Origin: a virus
Length of the DNA stretch: 43,423 nucleotides
IMG/VR virus record: IMGVR_UViG_3300036846_000954
Coordinates: 1-43,423 of that record
Direction: 5' to 3' (one strand)
The translations under genes were made by a program, and so were the position numbers. Below the pieces are notes generated by a model that searched no databases, had not been told where the DNA came from, and saw nothing but the letters and a program-made list of their open reading frames with translations. Shown piece after piece: positions 38,864 to 43,423 of the stretch. Each line of letters opens with the position of its first letter. Within the stretch, counting starts at the first letter, position 1.

Positions 38864-39060
38864 CCCCCACCGAGCTGAACAGCGCGATCGCGACCCTCGG
38901 CCTCAGCGCCGAGGGCTTCGCGCGTCTGGTCGGCGTCACCGGCCGCGCGGTGCGGCGCTGGCAGAAGGGCGATCGCGACATCCCCGCGCTGCTGGTCGTC
39001 CTGATCGACCTGGTGCTACACTGCAAGCCGGCGCGAGCCCGCTTTCTCAGGCGTTCGTGA
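38860..39060 (+). CDS. Small XRE-like HTH regulator
   Basis: 66 aa from GTG 38860. LGLSAEGFARLVGVTGRAVR and RWQKGDRDIP form an XRE-type HTH. Last gene of the rightward operon, before a strong terminator. It could be a Cro-like or middle-gene regulator; it is one of several candidate binders for the palindromes. Confidence 0.65.
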   Translation: MTPTELNSAIATLGLSAEGFARLVGVTGRAVRRWQKGDRDIPALLVVLIDLVLHCKPARARFLRRS

Positions 39061-39090
39061 GAGCGAGACCGCAGCCTCCCCTCAACTCAG

Positions 39091-39114
39091 CCCCGCCCTC
39101 GTGGCGGGGTTTTT
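39091..39114 (+). terminator. Rho-independent terminator
   Basis: CCCCGCC (39091-39097), loop CTCGT, GGCGGGG (39103-39109), then TTTTT. A textbook terminator for the 38310-39060 operon. It also lies at the 3' end of the leftward gene 39113-39277. Confidence 0.88.
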
Positions 39115-39277
39115 ATGTGTGCGGCGCACCGCCGGCCAAGAGCAGCGCCAGGAAGTACAACGACAGCGCCAGCCAGCCGAAATGCGGGATGCGCGGGAAG
39201 GCCCAGGGCGCCGGCCCGCACAAGGCCTCGATAAGCGCCAGGACGAACGCGAAGACCAGGAGGATCAAATGCGTCAT
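39113..39277 (-). CDS. 54-aa two-span membrane protein
   Basis: ATG 39277 after CAGGAGGGCAG. Two hydrophobic helices (MTHLILLVFAFVLALIEALC; LALSLYFLALLLAGGAP). Last gene of the leftward early operon. Topology fits a holin- or exclusion-type protein; no function recognised. Confidence 0.6.
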   Translation of the reverse strand: MTHLILLVFAFVLALIEALCGPAPWAFPRIPHFGWLALSLYFLALLLAGGAPHT

Positions 39278-39429
39278 CTGCCCTCCTGCTTGGCCCGGTC
39301 GGCCATGATCGCGTCGAGACAGCGCAGCGCCTCGAGCTGGGTGGCGAAGCGCACCGAGACGGGCTTGCCGTTGCGCCACACCCGCCAGACCTCGGGCGCG
39401 TCCTTCGGCTTGGTGATCGAACGCCGCAC
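39274..39429 (-). CDS. Unknown small protein, start uncertain
   Basis: VRRSITKPKDAPEVWRVWRN and VSVRFATQLEALRCLDAIMA are natural. GTG 39429 gives 51 aa; a TTG at 39480 would keep the TYLVRR block usual for such proteins but overlaps the previous gene by 40 bases. Function unknown. Confidence 0.5.
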   Translation of the reverse strand: MRRSITKPKDAPEVWRVWRNGKPVSVRFATQLEALRCLDAIMADRAKQEGR

Positions 39430-39439
39430 CAGGTAGGTG

Positions 39440-39736
39440 TCAGCGGGTGCGGCTGGAGTGCTTCGGCTCGTACCCGCCAATGTTGTGACCCTTGAGCGAG
39501 GGATGGATCGCGAGGCCACCCTGGCCGGCGCCGAGACCGTCTGTAGCCCCCATAGGCGGGCCAGGAGACGGGGGAAGCGGGGTGGGTGGTGGGGTAGCCC
39601 CAGAAACACCCTCCATCGCTTCTGGGGGCATCCTGGGGGCCGTAGCGGCGATCGGGGCTTTTGGCGCCGGTTTGCCGCCGCGTTTCACGGGCTTGACCGT
39701 GATCACGACGGCCGGCGGCTTGCCGCGGCCACGCAT
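39440..39736 (-). CDS. Unknown Pro/Gly-rich 98-aa protein
   Basis: ATG 39736 in a TGATG overlap; a GTG just before is possible. Basic N-terminus (RGRGKPPAVVITVKPVKRGG), then PPPTPLPPSPGPP low complexity, then GHNIGGYEP. No family. Confidence 0.5.
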   Translation of the reverse strand: MRGRGKPPAVVITVKPVKRGGKPAPKAPIAATAPRMPPEAMEGVSGATPPPTPLPPSPGPPMGATDGLGAGQGGLAIHPSLKGHNIGGYEPKHSSRTR

Positions 39737-40065
39737 CACTTACTCCTCCGACTACCCGAGATCGAGGTGCGTTCGGGGAGCACGCGCGGCTCGTTCATCG
39801 CCTCGGCCGCGCTCTTGTCCCAGGCCAGGCCGCCAGCACCGGGCATCGACCGGTCGGTCGGGATCGGCAGGTCGGCCATTTTCTGGCCCATGGTTTCGCC
39901 GCCGGCTTGTCTGCCGCTGCGCCAGCCGAGCGCGCCAGCCTTGTAGCCGTCACCCGATGTTGGCGCACCGCTGCCGGTGCTGTTGCCGGCCGAGCCGCCA
40001 GCGCGATTTTTGGGACCACCATGACGGCGCGGAAAGAGGCCGCCGGAACGGGAGCGAGATTTCAT
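39736..40065 (-). CDS. Unknown Gly/Ser-rich 109-aa protein
   Basis: Basic, low-complexity N-terminus (MKSRSRSGGLFPRRHGGPKN), then GETMGQKMADLPIPTDRSMP. No domain. Overlaps at both ends suggest it is translated. Function unknown. Confidence 0.5.
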   Translation of the reverse strand: MKSRSRSGGLFPRRHGGPKNRAGGSAGNSTGSGAPTSGDGYKAGALGWRSGRQAGGETMGQKMADLPIPTDRSMPGAGGLAWDKSAAEAMNEPRVLPERTSISGSRRSK

Positions 40066-40271
40066 GCTGGGGGCTCCTGAAAGCGACGGCTCGCCGAGCC
40101 AACCAGAACGCTAGCCCCGTCTGCTTCAGTTCGCAACATGTTTGGCGACCAATGCGGCGCCGGGCGTGATGCCGCCCGGGTGACGGGGCGCTCGCCCCAG
40201 TAGCACGGGCAGGACTTCCAGAACCGGCCGTGCGGACAGGTGAGTTTCTTGGGCGCCTTGAACGGGGTCAT
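40062..40271 (-). CDS. Small Cys-containing protein
   Basis: 69 aa from ATG 40271 (ATGA overlap with 40268); a much longer ORF in the same frame is a shadow of the genes upstream. TCPHGRFWKSCPCYWGER has three cysteines and a histidine, perhaps a metal site. Unknown. Confidence 0.55.
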   Translation of the reverse strand: MTPFKAPKKLTCPHGRFWKSCPCYWGERPVTRAASRPAPHWSPNMLRTEADGASVLVGSASRRFQEPPA

Positions 40272-40513
40272 GGCTTCAGCGCCTCGTAGCTCTGCGTGTC
40301 GTCGGGCAGGAGCCCGTCGCCACACCGCTTGACCCAGCCATTGCGGATCAGCACCGCCGCGATCGGCGCCGGCACCGTGGCGCCGTTCATCAAGCTGAAG
40401 CGCGGCTCCTCGCCAAACGCGCTGTAGGTCTTGATCATGCGGCTCTGGGCGATGCGCTTCAGCCACTGCATCTGCGTCTCGTTCGGCCCGCGCCGCCTCC
40501 CGCTGCGCTTCAT
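40268..40513 (-). CDS. Unknown basic 81-aa protein
   Basis: MKRSGRRRGPNETQMQWLKR and an IAAVLIRNGWVKRCGDG segment; a wHTH-like end is possible (typical of phage proteins that bind DNA). ATGA overlaps at both ends. Confidence 0.55.
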   Translation of the reverse strand: MKRSGRRRGPNETQMQWLKRIAQSRMIKTYSAFGEEPRFSLMNGATVPAPIAAVLIRNGWVKRCGDGLLPDDTQSYEALKP

Positions 40514-41019
40514 GCCGCTGCCTCCTTTGCCAGCTCGTAATGGTCGGCCAGCACGTCGAGCCCGAGCTTGACGATGCCGGCGGTCTCCTGCCGGTTGCGG
40601 CCATTGCGGCGCGCCAGGGCGGCCAGTGACAGATCGCCGCCACCAATGAGGCCGATGGCGATCGGCTCGACATAGGCCACCAGGTGCGGCCCCAGGGCGG
40701 CGATCGCCATCTGATAGCGGCGCACCGCGGCCAGGCGCGCCTCGGCGTAGTACCAGCCAGGGCTGCCGCTGGAGCCGGCCTCATCCCTGGCGCCGGCCAC
40801 ACCGAGCTCAAAATCGGTGCGCAGGAGCTCGCCGGCCTCGGCCTGGCGCGCATTGAGCGAGCCGTCGCGGCGCAGGCGCTCGAGGGTCGACAGCGCCCGG
40901 TACATCCGAGCCCCAGCTCGAGCGGCCTCAGCCTCGGTGCCGATTGCCGGCGCCGAGATGAACGCCGAGCGGCGGGCGCGTTCGATCGTCGGCGCGTTCT
41001 CAGTGGCCGGCGCCGGCAT
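40510..41019 (-). CDS. DUF6456-like phage protein
   Basis: 169 aa from ATG 41019. The C-terminal part RNGRNRQETAGIVKLGLDVL with ADHYELA resembles the DUF6456 helix-turn-helix family (GRxExxgxxLLxxaLdxLaxHY), often a phage regulator. The N-terminal part is Ala-rich helical. Family match is loose. Confidence 0.6.
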   Translation of the reverse strand: MPAPATENAPTIERARRSAFISAPAIGTEAEAARAGARMYRALSTLERLRRDGSLNARQAEAGELLRTDFELGVAGARDEAGSSGSPGWYYAEARLAAVRRYQMAIAALGPHLVAYVEPIAIGLIGGGDLSLAALARRNGRNRQETAGIVKLGLDVLADHYELAKEAAA

Positions 41020-41356
41020 CGTGCAGCTCCTCGCCCTGGGGATGCGCGTTGTCGGCACCCGGCTTGTCGGTGGTCTCGTTAGCAGCCGCGGCTGCTGCCT
41101 CTGACCTCACCTCTGGCAGGATGTCGCGGATCTCTGGCTCGAGGGCGCGCGGCTGGCCTGGCGGCACCTCGCCGATTGTGCCCACAACGATCGATCGCAT
41201 CGCCATCTCGAGGCTGTCGCGCAGGTTGCGCAGCACCGAGAGCGCCTCGGTGACCGTGCCGCCGGTCGCCAGGTAGGTCTCGAAATCGGCATAGCCGAGA
41301 TAGCGCGCCCAGCGGTTGAGCTGGCGCGTGTCGTGCTGCTGCTGGGTGTAGGGCAT
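41000..41356 (-). CDS. Unknown 118-aa protein
   Basis: MPYTQQQHDTRQLNRWARYL, VLRNLRDSLEMAMRSIVVG, acidic Ala/Glu-rich end. Overlaps the next gene by 20 bases; it starts just after the 41360 gene's stop. Function unknown. Confidence 0.55.
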   Translation of the reverse strand: MPYTQQQHDTRQLNRWARYLGYADFETYLATGGTVTEALSVLRNLRDSLEMAMRSIVVGTIGEVPPGQPRALEPEIRDILPEVRSEAAAAAANETTDKPGADNAHPQGEELHDAGAGH

Positions 41357-41359
41357 GGG

Positions 41360-42061
41360 TCAGTCCTCCAGGCCAATGGCGCGGGCGATCAGGCGCCGGT
41401 TGCGGACCTCTCGCTGACACTGGTCGATCATCTCGGCCAGCGACGGGAAGAAGGTTTCGCGCCGAGCGATTTTGCGCAGTGCGCTGCGGATCACATCGGG
41501 CGGGAACTCGACCAGCTCCTCGGCGAGCGCGACGTAGGTCAGCTCACGATCGGTCTCGTCGCCGGCACGGCTTTTGGTGAGCATGCGCAGTCGCGCCAGC
41601 TCCTCGACCACCATCTTCGGTGGTGCGGGAGCTAGAGCGATGGCGGCCAGCTTCCTGGCCCGCTGCAGCCGCGTAACCTCGAGCCGCGCTGCTAACTCAT
41701 AGCCGGTGACGCGGTAATCCCAGCCGTAATGCGGATCGATGAAGCTTTCAGTCCGTAAAACGAGCGGCTGCCCGAGCTGCTGCCCTAAGTTCGCTAGCAG
41801 GACCGCGTCGGTCTTCTCCGGGTCGGCTCCCGCTAGCGGGCCGCTGATGAGAACCGTTGGTAAATTCGGGGGTGCGGCGACACCAGTTTCGCCAGACTGC
41901 GTGCCAATCCCGCTTGCAGGCGTCAGCTCCTGCCTTGGCGACCCAGTGGTCTCGGAAGGTGCCGGCGACCTCGTCGGCGTCGAGACCCCGTTCGGCAGCG
42001 AACTGGCGATCGATGAGGTCAGGGGTCCAATCGGGCGCAATCCGTGATCCTCGTCCGGCAT
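41360..42061 (-). CDS. Replication-associated protein, start uncertain
   Basis: The natural region, from about 41860 to 41360, has GQQLGQPLVLRTESFIDPHY, a GYELAARLEVTRLQRARKLA segment and LVEFPPDVIRSALRKIARRE, similar to proteins that follow DUF1376-type replication genes in rhizobial phages. The only early start in frame is ATG 42061, overlapping the replication gene by 314 bases through unnatural sequence, so the true start or an indel near 41860 is unresolved. It is probably a helicase-loader or co-factor. Confidence 0.5.
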   Translation of the reverse strand: MPDEDHGLRPIGPLTSSIASSLPNGVSTPTRSPAPSETTGSPRQELTPASGIGTQSGETGVAAPPNLPTVLISGPLAGADPEKTDAVLLANLGQQLGQPLVLRTESFIDPHYGWDYRVTGYELAARLEVTRLQRARKLAAIALAPAPPKMVVEELARLRMLTKSRAGDETDRELTYVALAEELVEFPPDVIRSALRKIARRETFFPSLAEMIDQCQREVRNRRLIARAIGLED

Positions 42062-42533
42062 GGTTTGCCTCCGCAGGTTTGATGGGGGGGGTATCGAAGA
42101 GAGGGGGATCAGCTACGTCAGTAGCTGATACTTTGATGGTTGATGGTTGATGGATAGCATTACCGGCCTGTATAACCGCCGTATCGGCTGTTTTCTTATT
42201 TTCCCGGTACTTAGCCCATCGCTTCGAGACATTCTGCGAAGAACTTATCGACCGGTTGCGCGCGAGTTGCAGCTCACTTGTGCAGCGGTTGTTGACAAAA
42301 TAGTCCCCCTCGATGGTCAGCTTGCCGCTACTGACGAGCGCATTGATCGCCGGCTTATAAACGCGAGGATCGCTACTACACATCCGCCGAACGGCCTTCT
42401 GCAGCGCCCGGCCGCCGCCGTTGTAGATCAGCAAAATCGCCCGCCAGTAGATGCCCATCTCGACATCGGTGAGGCCGATCGTGCCGGCGATAAATTCATC
42501 GAAACTGAGGTCGACGCGCCGGATCTTCGCCAT
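41748..42533 (-). CDS. DUF1376-type replication protein
   Basis: 261 aa from ATG 42533, one base after the upstream stop; a larger in-frame ORF reaching 42998 is an artefact that crosses the VRR-NUC gene. The N-terminus (VDLSFDEFIAGTIGLTDVEM, GIYWRAILLIYNGGG) matches DUF1376 replication-initiation proteins, and a DnaT-like end has DRQFAAERGLDADEVAGTFR and DWHAVWRNWCRR. It probably loads host replication machinery, since no phage helicase or polymerase was found. The final ~30 residues are Arg/Ser-rich, possibly out-of-frame. Confidence 0.75.
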   Translation of the reverse strand: MAKIRRVDLSFDEFIAGTIGLTDVEMGIYWRAILLIYNGGGRALQKAVRRMCSSDPRVYKPAINALVSSGKLTIEGDYFVNNRCTSELQLARNRSISSSQNVSKRWAKYRENKKTADTAVIQAGNAIHQPSTIKVSATDVADPPLFDTPPIKPAEANHAGRGSRIAPDWTPDLIDRQFAAERGLDADEVAGTFRDHWVAKAGADACKRDWHAVWRNWCRRTPEFTNGSHQRPASGSRPGEDRRGPASELRAAARAAARFTD

Positions 42534-42534
42534 C

Positions 42535-42756
42535 TCAGGCCGCGCCCCGCCACCACCAGACCGTGCGGTTCTTGGGGTCGATGCTGGCCGCGCGATCGCG
42601 CTCGGCCGCGGCCAGGTGCTGCACCACCATCTCGGCGTCGAGGCGCCAGGGCGGCGGCTTGATGCCGACCGCGGCCAGCATCTCGCTGTGAGTGAGACCC
42701 TGGCCGCGCCAGAAGACGTACTGCTCGACGGCAAGCTCGTATGCACCATCGTCCAC
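42535..42756 (-). CDS. Unknown 73-aa protein (complete copy)
   Basis: GTG 42756. VEQYVFWRGQGLTHSEMLAA and GIKPPPWRLDAEMVVQHLAA; ends WWWRGAA. Highly similar to the cut copy at 1-171. Helical, unknown function, between the nuclease and replication genes. The promoter-proximal overlap (one base) makes translation coupled. Confidence 0.65.
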   Translation of the reverse strand: MDDGAYELAVEQYVFWRGQGLTHSEMLAAVGIKPPPWRLDAEMVVQHLAAAERDRAASIDPKNRTVWWWRGAA

Positions 42757-42757
42757 G

Positions 42758-43201
42758 TCACGCAGCCCGTCCGATCCGGCGCTCCGGATCGAGCCAGCCG
42801 GCCGGTAGGCGGCCCCAGAGGATCAGGGTGTCGCGGACCTCGTCCCAGCTCTGGCAGACCGCGTAGCGGACGCCGTGGCGCTCGCTGCGGGCTTCGAAGG
42901 CGAGCTGCTCGTCGCTCTGCCGGCCGCGCGGCTGCCGGCCGAATAGCCGGGCCTCGGGTGGCCGCTTCAATTCGATGCCGCCAGAGCCGTCTCGCCACAG
43001 GAAGAGCAGGTCAGGCGCGCCGGGCGTGAGTTGGCCCAGGGCCTTCAATTGATGGACGATGCGCCGAGCCATCTCCTGCTCGGCCGCGGTGCCGGCCGGG
43101 ATCCAGATCCCATTGGGAGAGCCGATCACCAGGGCATCGAGCGGCGCGTGCGAGAGGCGCGCCATGACCTCCCGCTGGAGTGCCCGCTCGACCTGCCGCA
43201 T
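42758..43201 (-). CDS. VRR-NUC domain nuclease, allele B
   Basis: 147 aa, about 89% identical to allele A, with 16 substitutions such as K39A, A82P and C106S. The core residues D64, E77, K79 and Q99 are kept, so both should be active. Substitutions cluster at 36-49 and 82-109, away from the active-site core and perhaps on a substrate or partner surface. Same operon place as allele A. Confidence 0.88.
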   Translation of the reverse strand: MRQVERALQREVMARLSHAPLDALVIGSPNGIWIPAGTAAEQEMARRIVHQLKALGQLTPGAPDLLFLWRDGSGGIELKRPPEARLFGRQPRGRQSDEQLAFEARSERHGVRYAVCQSWDEVRDTLILWGRLPAGWLDPERRIGRAA

Positions 43202-43268
43202 CCCCTGCCCCCCTCAGGTAAAAACCCTAGACGCCGGGTGTCACCCGCGTGTAATTCGCAGGGCGTAT

Positions 43269-43283
43269 GTTGCTAGTCGCAAC
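43269..43283. promoter_or_regulatory. Operator-like palindrome (site 1, right copy)
   Basis: TGTTGCTAGTCGCAACA. Differs from site 1 by one spacer base (T to G), keeping both arms. It lies between VRR-NUC allele B and the cut YdaS-like gene. Confidence 0.7.
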
Positions 43284-43305
43284 AATGTGCTGGACGGTGG
43301 CGGGG

Positions 43306-43423
43306 CTATGCGGTAACCAAGTCGTGATGCGAGGTCTCAGGGGCGGGCGTCCAGACGTCCGGCCGGATCAGATGCAGTGGAATGCCAAGCTCTTTGGAGA
43401 TCATCCTGGCGCGGTGGACTGGG
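43306..43423 (-). CDS. YdaS/Cro-like protein, 5' part cut by window end
   Basis: The last 38 codons of the same protein as at 722-952, identical in the visible part. The gene starts beyond the window. Confidence 0.75.
   Translation of the reverse strand, partial: PVHRARMISKELGIPLHLIRPDVWTPAPETSHHDLVTA

Larger units (their letters stand above)
42586..43423. repeat. Right copy of imperfect terminal direct repeat
   Basis: Matches 1-839 at about 92% identity. The outer edges are identical and the interior differs most in VRR-NUC. Two-allele circular assembly is favoured; see the findings. Confidence 0.9.

Noticed and set aside
41748-42998. Single 416-aa replication protein
   Set aside because: The N-terminal 155 codons run through the VRR-NUC and 73-aa genes in another frame. 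The real start is ATG 42533.

Overview
The window looks like a temperate tailed phage (podovirus-like) genome from a high-GC host. I infer an alphaproteobacterial, probably rhizobial-type host from GC-rich codon use, the small protein next to the integrase and the YkgJ-type cysteine protein; nothing here proves it. No host genes, rRNA, tRNA or CRISPR were seen. Positions 1-839 are repeated at 42586-43423 at about 92% identity, but the outer ~105 and ~119 bases of the repeat are identical and nearly all differences fall in one VRR-NUC gene. The simplest reading is a circular genome of about 42.6 kb, assembled slightly more than once around, with two alleles of that gene in the source population.

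Layout. (1) 0.7-7.6 kb: a divergent control switch (YdaS/Cro-like gene leftward, XRE repressor rightward), then a rightward early operon with a 45-aa membrane protein, ERF annealase, YqaJ/lambda-type exonuclease, small unknowns, a YkgJ-like protein and a tyrosine integrase with a large dyad just behind it. (2) 28.4 down to 7.5 kb: the leftward late operon: TerL, Ig-like protein, portal, scaffold, SU10-type capsid, fibre, adaptor, tail hub, GNAT-like protein, and three large internal/ejection proteins, one with a lysozyme domain. Two rightward insertions (16674-16928; 22309-23501, ParB-like plus Zn protein) sit inside it. (3) 28.4-30.8 kb: a rightward operon of small conserved phage proteins and a 54-aa membrane protein. 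(4) 35.9 down to 30.8 kb and 38.2 down to 36.4 kb: leftward operons of small accessory genes, including a radical SAM enzyme, a HiPIP-like protein and TerS. (5) 38.3-39.1 kb: a rightward operon ending in a clear terminator. (6) 43.4 down to 39.1 kb: the leftward early operon (YdaS, VRR-NUC, DUF1376-type replication protein, DUF6456-like protein and small genes), which continues through the circular junction from position 952.

The most striking non-coding signal is a 15-17 bp palindrome, TGTTG-N7-CAACA, found at eight positions (seven loci). Every one is in or next to a promoter region: recombination operon, integrase, a small membrane protein, ParB-like gene, the 28.5 kb operon, the 38.2 kb divergent promoters, and the gap between YdaS and VRR-NUC. 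This looks like a genome-wide operator set for one phage repressor. A second motif, GGAACAAWGGGCCTAK, occurs once at 36151 and twice in tandem at 38238-38276. Several small genes appear to carry one-base frameshifts, mostly in G/C runs.
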